From positions 1 to 18,737 of the forward strand of contig CAZVEV010000096.1 in the NCBI GenBank assembly GCA_964625865.1: a stretch of 18,737 bases of DNA. The letters are read 5' to 3'. Source of the DNA: CAZVEV01 sp964625865. GTDB lineage: Bacteria; Planctomycetota; Phycisphaerae; SM23-33. This document shows positions 7,416-15,528 of this stretch, one piece after another. Numbering within the stretch: position 1 is the first letter of the stretch; each line of letters begins with the position of its first letter. The notes under the pieces are model-generated. The model ran no database searches. It was not told the origin of the DNA and was given only the letters and a program-made list of their open reading frames with translations. Position numbers and translations under genes: made by a program.

Positions 7416-10400
7416 TCAGTTTGCCAGTTTCTTCATCACGCCCGGCAGGAGGCGCTTGGCCTCGTAGAGGATCTTCTTATCCCCGCCGGGGAACTCGCGC
7501 GTCGTCCGCACGAGAAGGTCTTTCGCCTCTTGCCACTTGCCCAGGGCGATGCAGCATTTCGCCGCCGCCAGGCAGTGGCGCTGCTGCGGATACACCTCCA
7601 GGCTCGCGGTGAAGTGCTTCAGCGCCGACGCGTGGTCCGGCGGGGTCAGCGCTGCGTAGTGCTCGCCCAGGTGGCCGTGCGCCGTGCCCTTGACGTCCTG
7701 GTAGGTGTCGCTCGATGCGATGCTCTTCAGTTGCCTGACCCCCATCGCCGTGTTGCCCAGCCTCAGCGCCGCCAGCGCCGAGCACAGGTCCATGTGAGGG
7801 CGATTCGGCGAGCGAGGCCACTTCCTCTTGAACGCGTCGTACAGCCTGCCGACCTCGCCCCAGTTCTTCGTCGCCACCGAGGCGCGGGCGGCGTAGACGT
7901 AGACCTCTTCCAGGGCCTCGAACTTCTCATGGTCGCGGATCAGCCTGCCCAGCGCCTTGGCGCTGCGGGCGTAGTCGGCGACGTTGAAGTAGCTCCGCCC
8001 GGCCATGTACAACGCCTGGGCGCGGACGGTCGACTCGAACAGGCGCGGGTCGGCGCTGAACGGGGCGAGCACCCGGGCGCACCGCGCCCAGTCCTTGGCG
8101 TTCCAGTAGTACAGGGCCAGCGCGAACCGGACCTTGCTCAGGTCCAGTCCCTTGGGCGGGGCGATGCGGATACCGTTCCACCCGGGCCCGCGCCCGGCCC
8201 GCGTGGTGCGACGAATCCACTTCTCGCGAGGCACGGGAATAGGCTTGCCCTCGTCGTCGGTGTCGTTCGTGCCGTACTCGTCCAGCAACGTCGCGTAGGC
8301 CTCGACGGCGACCGGGTCGCCCATCTTGGCCGCGTGATGGGCCAGCATGTGCAGCGCCGATCCGCGGAAACGGTCGCCGCGGGCGCTGTCGAGATAGACC
8401 TGGTAGCAACTGATCATGCCCGGCACGTCGCCCATGGCCAGGTATTCCCTGCCCTGGGCGTATCGGGCGATACGAAGCATCTCGTCGCCCTGGGTGGGGG
8501 AGGGCACGGGCCTTCGACCGGGCCTGCGCACACGGGAAGGCGCCGACGAGTACAGCGACAGGTACGCCCCGAAGATGCTCGCCGCTCGCTCGTGCTCGCG
8601 CAGTTCGCTGTAGAGCTCGCCCGATTTCAGAATGGCGGCTTTGACGTATCGCTCGGTGGCCTCGTCACGCACCCACGGATGATAGCCGCCTGCAAACTCG
8701 CGGCTGGTGAAGTTGAACTTCGGGTGCACCAGCAGCGTCCAGAGGTCCTCGGCGACCTTGCGCTTGGTTTCGGCGTCCTGTCCGGCCTTGCCCTTGAGCC
8801 TGTCGACGGTCACCCAGTACCGGGCTTCGGCGGCGTGCTTGTGCGAGTGCGGGAAGTTGTGCACCACCCAGCGATAGGCCTTGAGCATGTTCTGCGTGTG
8901 GCCCTGGAGGTACCAGCAGTGGGCGATGCGGATGGCGGCCTCGTAGACCTGCTCGACCTGCTCGGTCAATTCGGCGGGCTTCCACGGGGCGCCCACGACG
9001 TCGCCCTGGCCGTCCTGCCTGGGTCCGTAGGCCTTGACGAACTTCGTGAACGTCGCCGCGGAGGCCGAGAAGTTCTTCCGCAGGAAGTGCAACTCGCCGA
9101 TGTAGAACATCGCGTGGCGGGCGACCTCGGAGAACTGGCCCTTCTCGCCCACGATCCGCTGGGCGGTCTCGACCGCCTGGGCTACCGAATCGGGCGTGTC
9201 GACGCGAGTGAGCATGCTCTTGAGATACTCCAGCGTCTGCGTGCGTGCCTCGGTGTTCTTGGCGTCAGCCTTGGCGCGGGCGGCCGACAGTTCGTACAAA
9301 CGCTTGTACGTCGCGAAGGCCTTGGGCGTATCGCCGGTGACGTCCGCCACGTGGGCGATGCCCTCGAGGATCTGCGTCGTGTAGGGCGTCTCGGGGTCGA
9401 TCGCGAGGGCCTTGTCGAACAGGGCGATGGCCTTGGGCCCGTTGACCTCCTTTTGGCCGGTGATATAGCACGAGCCGGCCTGCAGATACAGATACGACGC
9501 GATGTGCGTCTTGGTCAGGACCTCCCTGGAGTACCGTTTCAGCAGGGCCTGGTACTTGGCGGCCATCTCGTCGGGGACGAATCGGGCGCCGGCGGCCTTC
9601 AGTTCCCGGTCCAGCAGGAACACCTCGGCTTCGGCCGCCGCCAGCGTGCCGGGATTCTCCTCGATCTTCTTCTTGATGTAGACCACGTCCTGCTCGGAGG
9701 TGATCTGCTCCATCGGGTTCTTGTCGAGTGCGGCCTGGCAGGCGAGGATTCGCGGCAGGATGTTGATCTTCGTGCCGAGCTTCTTCAGGAACAGGTAGTA
9801 CTCCAGGGCGGCGCCCCATTCCTTCTTGAGGTAGTGGTACTCGGCCAGCCGGAAGTAGCAATGCTCCAGGACCTGGGTCCTGCGGTCGCCGGGGATGCTC
9901 CGGGCCAGTTCGGCCGTCTGCTTGTACCGGCGCATCGCCTCGGCAGGCTTGTCCATGTGGGCGTAGAGTATCCCGGCGGCCTCGAACAGGGCTTCGGCGG
10001 CCAGCCCGCTCTTGCGGTTCTCGATGCGCTTGGCCGCGGCGTCCAGGGCGGTAATGGCCTTGGCGTACTCCTTGCGGTCGCGATAGCACAGGCCGACGAC
10101 GTACCCGACGGCGAGGGCCTCGCGCGACCGGGGGAACAGCGTCTTGAGCTGCTCGCAGGCGCCGATGGCCTTGGCGAACCGGCCCTTCTTGCGGAAGAGG
10201 TTGGCCACCTGGAACATCATCGCGCGGGCCTGTGTGTTCTGCGGGAAGCGCGAGGCCAGGTCCCCCACGGCGTCGACGGCCATCTCCAGGTCCTCCGCGC
10301 GAAGCCACATCACGCAGAGCTTGTAGGCGGCCTGCTCGGCATAGCGGGAGGTGCGGCGGCGCTTGAGGATGTTGAACTTCGCGGCGGCGTCCTCGTACTT

Positions 10401-10997
10401 CTTCAGGATCGCGTAGTAGCTTCCGCAGAGGTTCAGCACTTCGTCCTCGTGCAGGCCCGCCCCTTCGTCGAGCATCTTCTCGAAGATCTTGACCGCACTG
10501 GGGTACTTCTTCAGCGACGCATAGTGCTTGCCGAGCATGTAGTGCGCATCGGTGCGGTGACGGAATCGCTTGTTCTTCGATGCGATGATGGCCTGGAGGT
10601 GTTCGGGCACTTCGTCGACGAGGCCCAGGGCGTCGAGGCACTGCGCCAGTCCATAACGGGCGTCCAGGGCGTGGGAATGCGTTCCGTGGGCCTGGAGGAA
10701 CTTGCGATACAGGTCGGCCGCCCGAGAGACCTTCTCCTCACGCTGGAACTTGCGGGCCTGGCGCAGGATGTCCTCGGGCGCCTCGGCGGCGCCGGCGCAG
10801 GTGGCGGTCAGGGCCATCGCCAGCAGCAGAAAAGGGGTCAGGAACCTTTTTGCGATCACCCTCCGCCCTCGAGGCCGAACGAAGACAATGCCACAAAAAG
10901 GTTCCTGACCCCTTTTCTGCATCCGCGCGGCCGCTGGGGCGGCCAGGCACCATGCGAGATGTTTGAGACGGTCTGTCACGGTCACAGGGTCCTTCAC
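7416..10997 (-). CDS. Large secreted TPR-repeat protein (second gene of the Exb cluster)
   Basis: This is a tetratricopeptide-repeat protein of 1193 residues from GTG 10997, or 1147 from GTG 10859. TPR-like helix pairs run through most of its length (for example AADLYRKFLQAHG, SAVKIFEKMLDEG, KAITALDAAAKRI, PKAIALFDKALAIDPETP). A basic, Pro/Arg-rich loop (SRVRRPGRRPVPSPTQ) interrupts the repeats near the middle. No catalytic motif was recognised; the likely role is scaffold or binding in the periplasm. The export signal is KRFLTPFLLLAMALTATCAGA-A, whose first half is encoded by palindromic element copy 2. GTG 10997 overlaps the upstream stop (GTGA), which favours coupling. GTG 10859 has a GAGGG/GGAGG purine stretch just upstream and gives a conventional signal peptide. 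I list the outer limit and regard the start as unresolved. The exbB frame begins 4-155 nt downstream of its stop. Confidence 0.88.
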   Translation of the reverse strand: MKDPVTVTDRLKHLAWCLAAPAAARMQKRGQEPFCGIVFVRPRGRRVIAKRFLTPFLLLAMALTATCAGAAEAPEDILRQARKFQREEKVSRAADLYRKFLQAHGTHSHALDARYGLAQCLDALGLVDEVPEHLQAIIASKNKRFRHRTDAHYMLGKHYASLKKYPSAVKIFEKMLDEGAGLHEDEVLNLCGSYYAILKKYEDAAAKFNILKRRRTSRYAEQAAYKLCVMWLRAEDLEMAVDAVGDLASRFPQNTQARAMMFQVANLFRKKGRFAKAIGACEQLKTLFPRSREALAVGYVVGLCYRDRKEYAKAITALDAAAKRIENRKSGLAAEALFEAAGILYAHMDKPAEAMRRYKQTAELARSIPGDRRTQVLEHCYFRLAEYHYLKKEWGAALEYYLFLKKLGTKINILPRILACQAALDKNPMEQITSEQDVVYIKKKIEENPGTLAAAEAEVFLLDRELKAAGARFVPDEMAAKYQALLKRYSREVLTKTHIASYLYLQAGSCYITGQKEVNGPKAIALFDKALAIDPETPYTTQILEGIAHVADVTGDTPKAFATYKRLYELSAARAKADAKNTEARTQTLEYLKSMLTRVDTPDSVAQAVETAQRIVGEKGQFSEVARHAMFYIGELHFLRKNFSASAATFTKFVKAYGPRQDGQGDVVGAPWKPAELTEQVEQVYEAAIRIAHCWYLQGHTQNMLKAYRWVVHNFPHSHKHAAEARYWVTVDRLKGKAGQDAETKRKVAEDLWTLLVHPKFNFTSREFAGGYHPWVRDEATERYVKAAILKSGELYSELREHERAASIFGAYLSLYSSAPSRVRRPGRRPVPSPTQGDEMLRIARYAQGREYLAMGDVPGMISCYQVYLDSARGDRFRGSALHMLAHHAAKMGDPVAVEAYATLLDEYGTNDTDDEGKPIPVPREKWIRRTTRAGRGPGWNGIRIAPPKGLDLSKVRFALALYYWNAKDWARCARVLAPFSADPRLFESTVRAQALYMAGRSYFNVADYARSAKALGRLIRDHEKFEALEEVYVYAARASVATKNWGEVGRLYDAFKRKWPRSPNRPHMDLCSALAALRLGNTAMGVRQLKSIASSDTYQDVKGTAHGHLGEHYAALTPPDHASALKHFTASLEVYPQQRHCLAAAKCCIALGKWQEAKDLLVRTTREFPGGDKKILYEAKRLLPGVMKKLAN
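10826..10920. repeat. Palindromic element copy 2 (91-bp core, 27-bp perfect arms)
   Basis: The arms 10826-10852 and 10894-10920 are perfect reverse complements over 27 bp with a 41-nt spacer. The shared core is 10828-10918, 91 bp, exactly as in copy 1. The 25-bp core arms are identical to copy 1, while the spacers match at about 22 of 41 aligned positions, including CACC followed by CC and CGCC, which on the coding strand is the purine stretch plus GTG. The core is flanked by GC on both sides (10826-10827 and 10919-10920). If one GC is a duplication, the insertion is 93 bp, or 31 codons, and removing it restores an open signal-peptide frame (ARMLLAMALTATCAGA). The element lies inside the 5' end of the second TPR gene. 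Confidence 0.93.
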
Positions 10998-13900
10998 TGT
11001 TTCGGTTCCGCTTCGCCGTCCGGCGGCGCGGCGGGTGTCTTCTTCTTGCGCATCGCCCGGACTCTAGCGGCGTAGGGTGAGTCCGGGAAACGCTGGAGTA
11101 TCTGGTCCAGGCGCATCGTCGCCTTCGTGGGGTTGCCCAGCTTCTTGTGGCATTGGGCGAGGGCGAAGATGGCGCGAAGTTGGCCCTCGGTGGACTTCGT
11201 TGAGATCAGCAGGTACTGGAACGCGTCGACCGCCTCGGTCAGGCGCCCGGCGCGGACGTGGATCATCCCCGCGCGGAACAGCGCCTCGGCCGCCAGCCAG
11301 TCGTCGGGGCTATTGCCGGCCGCCCGGTATCGCTCCAGCGCCTGGTCGGTGCGTTTGCGACCCTCGTCGAGACGTCCGACGAGGTAGTAGACCCAGGTCG
11401 CCCGCGCGAGCATGGCTGCGGGCAGGCGGGTTCGCTGCTGGTCGGTCAGGTCGGTGTACCATCGCATGAGCTTGGACGCGTCGTCGGGCAGTTTGGGTGA
11501 CTCGGCCTTGCCCGAGGCCTGCTCGAAGTACCACACCATCAGCCGGTCGACAAACGCCCGCAGGGGCTCGGACTCGGCCTTGGCCAGCGCCCGATACTGG
11601 TTCAGCGCTTCGTCAGACTCGCCCATCTGGAACAGGATGCGGGCGTACCCGTCGCGGATCTTGGTGCGCTCGGCCGGATCCCTGGCGGCGGCAAGCGACT
11701 TGCGGAAGTAGCTCCGGGCACGGGCGTAGTCGCACAGTTCGAAGTAGATCCACGCGATCTCGAAGTCGATCTTGTAGACCTCGATCTCGTCGCCCAGTTC
11801 GGTCTTGATCTGCTCCATGGTGGCCAGCACGGTGCGGTAGTCCTTCAGGCCCTTGCAGATTTCGAGCTTGAGCTTGAACGCATCGCGTCGCCGCCGCGAC
11901 GTGGGGAACCGCCTCAGCAGGAGGTCGCAGCCGTTAAGGGCCTGCTCCATCATGCCGTCAGTCTTGTACGTCGAGGCCATGCGGTAGTAGGCCTTGGCGG
12001 CGACCTCGGGATTGACGTTCTCGATGCGAATGCCCAGGCCCAAATCGCTCAATGCGGCCAGCAGCACGTCCAGCACGGTCGTCTTGGCCTGCGTGGTGTC
12101 CTTGATCGCCACCGCCGCGTCGGCCACGCTGGGGTCCAGTTCAATGGCCATGTTCGTTCGCAGGCGGACGAACTCGAGCAGGCCGTTGCCCAGCGTCACG
12201 CCCTTGAAGTTCACGCTGGTGGGTTCCTCAAGGGCGAACAGCGTGTCGTAGGAGCACATCGCCTTGAACTGCTCGCGGGTGGGGGGCGTTTGCCCGTCAG
12301 GGACCTTGTAGATTGTCAGCCGCTCGGCCGCGGCGCGGTTGTACCAGTAGCAGGCCTCCCGGAAGCGCTTGTCGTTCTCGAAGACCCATCCCACCCAGAA
12401 GCACGCCTCGTGGTAGTACTTGCGGTCGGCGTCGTCGAAGAGCTTGAGGTACTCCCGCAGGACGACCTTCATCCGCTCGTAGTCGCGCTGGCGGTAGAAG
12501 TCCATCGCCAGCAGGAACAGCGACTGCTCGCCGCAGGGGCTTCGCGGGTCGATGCGGCGGATGTCGTTGTAGCAGTCCTTGGCTTGCGAGAAGACCTCCG
12601 CCGCGCGGTTGCGCGGGATGATCTTGAACCGCATCTCCAGCGGCTCGAGCAGGCCCGCCAGCGTCTGCCCGCACGAGAGCGCCTGGTGGGTGGCCTGGTT
12701 GGGCACGGCGCTGTACTCGGCGGCAAGGATCGTGTCGGTGTCCACCCCGTCTGCCCAGAGCACCTTCGTGCCCGCCAGCGATTCGATGCGTTTGACCACA
12801 TTGAACATCATCGCGGCCTGGCCGGCGTGGGCGCTCATCCACGATCCGTAGCTCCGCGCCAGCGGCGCGTGCCTGTGCCACTGGTGCCGCACATCGTAGA
12901 TCTCGAAAATCTCGGGCGCCAGGCCGTCCTCGTCCGGCTTCGACAGCCCGGGCGCCGGGCCGGTCAGGCCGATGTCCCTGGCCAGCCGGTGCGTCTTGAC
13001 GTCGAGGATCTGCTCGAGGAACTCCCGCACCGTACCGGCCGGACCGTCGAACGTCAGCTTCTTGCGCCGCAGGTAGTACGCCACCGAGTCTTTCAGGTTC
13101 CCGCGGCGGCCGTCCCAGACGAACTGCATGCCCGAGGCCTTCGACACGATTGCCAGCGCCTGTTCGCCCGTGATCGTCTTGACCCCCTTGGGCCACGTCA
13201 CGCGGATGGTCTTCTTGAACGGGCGGTACGTCGAGAGCATCCCGCCGACGGTGAAGACCTCGCGCGGGTAGATGTAGATCCCGTACGTCCGCTCGCCCGG
13301 GTCTTCCAGCGCCTCGGCCCCGGCGCGGCTGTAGAGCCGGCCGGCCGAGAGCAGCGCCTTGAGCAGGTCGTCTTTGGGCAATTGGGAGGCGCCGCGGTCG
13401 GCAATGCCCTTGTACTCGCGGGCCGCGTCGAGGGGTCGGCCCTGGCGGATGTACCAGTCGGCCAGGTCCATCGCCAACTGCTGAAACCGCGGATCGGCGC
13501 CGTACTCGTCGGCCAACTCCGCGAACCGGGCCTGGGCGGCCTTGCGGAGGTCGCCTTTGTCGGACTTGAGCATCGCCCCGAGCAGTCCCAACTCGATGCC
13601 CTTGACCATGTCCAGGTTCTTCGCCTCCACCAGGTCGCGAGCGGCGGTGAAGTCGGCTACGGCTTGGGACATCTTGGGCGACCTGACGTAGGTCGGCGCG
13701 CCCTTGCCTCGTCCGCCTCGCCCGGCCGACGCGCTGACCATGTGGCAGTGGGCGCGGAGGTACAGCGCCTCGGTTCGCACGGCCCGCCAGACGGCCGGGT
13801 CGAAGTCCGCGCCCTTGTACGTGCGGGCGTCCAGCAGCGTCTCGCACGCGGCGGTGCAGGCGGCGTAGTCGGGGGGCTTGACGTAGCGCTGGGTCTTGGC

Positions 13901-15370
13901 GTCCATGACGCCCTTGTGGTGCAGGCGGGCCATGCTCAGCAGGGCCCGGGCGGCGGTGGCCTGGCCTGGGCTGGACCGGGCGATCTTGGCCCACTGGCGG
14001 ATCTTCTCGGCGTCGCTGCGGGCGACCGTCACGTCGAAGCCCATCGTCAGCAGCGCGTTCATCGCGTCGCGCGCCATGCGGGCGAGTTGGCTGGTGGGGT
14101 ACTTCTCGGCCAGCGTGCTGAGTTTGGCCGCCGCGAGCTTGTAGATCTTCTCGCTGTGGGCCTTGTCCGCGGCGGCCTTGGCCTGGGCGATGTAGAGCAG
14201 GCCGAGGTGGTACAGCGCGTGGGCCTCGTACTTGGGGGAGGCCTCGGCGTTGCGGTAGGCGGCGATGGCCTGAGTGTCCAGACCCTTGGTGCGATACAGG
14301 TCGCCCAATTGCGACTGGGCCTGCGTGTATCCTGCCGACTCGGGCCCCACACGCTGGAGGTAGCCCTCGATGCGCTCCGGTTTGCCGCCTTCCCGGGCCG
14401 CCTCGCACAGGCCCAGAACCAGGTACATGTCCGATCGCAGGGCGCCCTTGGGCACGGTCTCTATAAAGCCGCCGTACGCGAGATACCGCGAGGCCCGCTC
14501 GAAGTCGCGGTTCTGGTAGGCCACCTGCGCCAGCAGCAGCCGCGCGCGACGCATCAGTTCGGCGTCATACCGCACGTTCTCCAGCCACTTGACCGCCTCG
14601 CTGTAGCGCTTGGCCTTGGCGTGCAGCAGGCCCAACTGCATCGCCGCATTGTCGTGCGCCTGCTCCAGGCCGCGCGGAATCGTGCGATTCTCGCGGGCGT
14701 ACTGCGCTCGCAGGTTGCGAAAGCCGTTGACCAGCGAGGCGTACATCCGCATGGCCTTGTCCTGCTTGCCGATCGCGACGTAGTAGTCGGTCATCAACTT
14801 CTCGGCTGCCGTCCGCACCGCCGGACTGAACGGCCCCGACGAGCGCGACGACCCGCTGCGCGAGCCGACGACCTTCCTGTAGACCGCTTCCACCTTGGAC
14901 TCAGCCGCCGCCCCGCCGGCGGCCAGCAGCTTCATCTTGAACAGCAGCAGCGTGCCCGTCCGCCGCCCCGTTGGATGGGCCGCCGCAAACGTGTCAATCC
15001 GCTTGATCGCCCCGCTGCGGTCGCCCATGCGGTAGGCCGTGCACGCCAGGCGATACTGCGCCACGACCTTGCTCTGCCCCGCGGGGAGGAACTTGTCGGC
15101 CTTGTAGAACCACGGGCGGGCCTTGGCGTAGAGCTTGAGCATGTAGTGACACTCGCCGAGCATGAGATACTGCTTGCCCGCCGCCGACTCCTTGCGTCCC
15201 TTGATCTCGCGCATCAGGACGTTGATGGCGTCGGTGTAGAGGCGGCGCTTCATCAGGTCGGTCGCGGCGGATCCGGCGTGGGTGACGTCCTGGGCGGCGA
15301 GGGGGGCCGACAGGGCCGACCCGATCAGCAGAATCGCCACGCAACATGTCCTACGGAAGTGCACCATCAC
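10994..15370 (-). CDS. Giant secreted TPR protein with embedded STN-like segments (first gene of the Exb cluster)
   Basis: This 1458-residue exported protein opens the cluster. The signal peptide is clear (FRRTCCVAILLIGSALSAPLAA, predicted cut after A26). TPR-like repeats occupy about 30-690 (for example RYSEAVKWLENVRYDAE, DTQAIAAYRNAEASPKYEAHALYHLGLLY) and 950-1430. Between and within them are three segments unlike TPRs. Around 725-800 is TGEQALAIVSKASGMQFVWDG followed by LTFDGPAGTVREFLEQILD; around 865-935 is GTKVLWADGVD then LAGLLEPLEMRFKIIP; around 1065-1125 is NMAIELDPSV then TTVLDVLLAALSDLGLGIRI. This strand-helix-strand pattern resembles the STN/secretin-N domains of secretins and TonB-dependent receptors (my reading by eye). 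ATG 15370 follows GAAAGG by 5 nt; the second ATG (15367) is equally possible. Its stop overlaps the next gene's GTG. Substrate and role are unknown. Confidence 0.9.
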   Translation of the reverse strand: MMVHFRRTCCVAILLIGSALSAPLAAQDVTHAGSAATDLMKRRLYTDAINVLMREIKGRKESAAGKQYLMLGECHYMLKLYAKARPWFYKADKFLPAGQSKVVAQYRLACTAYRMGDRSGAIKRIDTFAAAHPTGRRTGTLLLFKMKLLAAGGAAAESKVEAVYRKVVGSRSGSSRSSGPFSPAVRTAAEKLMTDYYVAIGKQDKAMRMYASLVNGFRNLRAQYARENRTIPRGLEQAHDNAAMQLGLLHAKAKRYSEAVKWLENVRYDAELMRRARLLLAQVAYQNRDFERASRYLAYGGFIETVPKGALRSDMYLVLGLCEAAREGGKPERIEGYLQRVGPESAGYTQAQSQLGDLYRTKGLDTQAIAAYRNAEASPKYEAHALYHLGLLYIAQAKAAADKAHSEKIYKLAAAKLSTLAEKYPTSQLARMARDAMNALLTMGFDVTVARSDAEKIRQWAKIARSSPGQATAARALLSMARLHHKGVMDAKTQRYVKPPDYAACTAACETLLDARTYKGADFDPAVWRAVRTEALYLRAHCHMVSASAGRGGRGKGAPTYVRSPKMSQAVADFTAARDLVEAKNLDMVKGIELGLLGAMLKSDKGDLRKAAQARFAELADEYGADPRFQQLAMDLADWYIRQGRPLDAAREYKGIADRGASQLPKDDLLKALLSAGRLYSRAGAEALEDPGERTYGIYIYPREVFTVGGMLSTYRPFKKTIRVTWPKGVKTITGEQALAIVSKASGMQFVWDGRRGNLKDSVAYYLRRKKLTFDGPAGTVREFLEQILDVKTHRLARDIGLTGPAPGLSKPDEDGLAPEIFEIYDVRHQWHRHAPLARSYGSWMSAHAGQAAMMFNVVKRIESLAGTKVLWADGVDTDTILAAEYSAVPNQATHQALSCGQTLAGLLEPLEMRFKIIPRNRAAEVFSQAKDCYNDIRRIDPRSPCGEQSLFLLAMDFYRQRDYERMKVVLREYLKLFDDADRKYYHEACFWVGWVFENDKRFREACYWYNRAAAERLTIYKVPDGQTPPTREQFKAMCSYDTLFALEEPTSVNFKGVTLGNGLLEFVRLRTNMAIELDPSVADAAVAIKDTTQAKTTVLDVLLAALSDLGLGIRIENVNPEVAAKAYYRMASTYKTDGMMEQALNGCDLLLRRFPTSRRRRDAFKLKLEICKGLKDYRTVLATMEQIKTELGDEIEVYKIDFEIAWIYFELCDYARARSYFRKSLAAARDPAERTKIRDGYARILFQMGESDEALNQYRALAKAESEPLRAFVDRLMVWYFEQASGKAESPKLPDDASKLMRWYTDLTDQQRTRLPAAMLARATWVYYLVGRLDEGRKRTDQALERYRAAGNSPDDWLAAEALFRAGMIHVRAGRLTEAVDAFQYLLISTKSTEGQLRAIFALAQCHKKLGNPTKATMRLDQILQRFPDSPYAARVRAMRKKKTPAAPPDGEAEPKQ

Positions 15371-15453
15371 GGCCTTTCAGTCCACGGACATTGTGCCTCC
15401 CCCGGGCCGCTGATTCAAGCCGTCGGCCGGCGGGCAGGGAAGGCACGACGCCA

Positions 15454-15473
15454 CCTACTATAACCCCCGTAGG
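15454..15473 (-). promoter_or_regulatory. Possible -10 element with a small dyad upstream of the Exb cluster
   Basis: On the minus strand TATAGT (15457-15462) matches the -10 consensus at five of six positions, 87 nt before the ATG of the first TPR gene. It lies inside a short dyad, CCTAC and GTAGG arms at 15454-15458 and 15469-15473, which could be an operator. No good -35 sits 16-18 nt upstream, so the promoter call is weak. This is the only gap in front of the five-gene cluster, so a promoter is expected in it. Confidence 0.25.
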
Positions 15474-15528
15474 TCAGAGAGCTACCGTCTGTTGGGCAGA
15501 CCGGAGAGTTTTTTTGCCCGAGCGTTCG

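Noticed and set aside
7338..11075. 1245-codon open frame antisense to the second TPR gene
   Set aside because: The translation is Arg/Gly/Leu/Val-rich low-complexity sequence typical of the complement of GC-rich genes, and it begins in repeat DNA with no ribosome-binding site.
12290..15463. 1057-codon open frame antisense to the first TPR gene
   Set aside because: Same reason: biased composition, no domain, and a clear signal peptide and TPR repeats on the opposite strand.
15485..15515. Hairpin GTCTG-TTGGG-CAGAC followed by seven T on the plus strand, resembling a terminator
   Set aside because: The stem is only about five pairs, the T-run is offset, and it faces rightward where no rightward gene precedes it, so it cannot end the leftward permease transcript.
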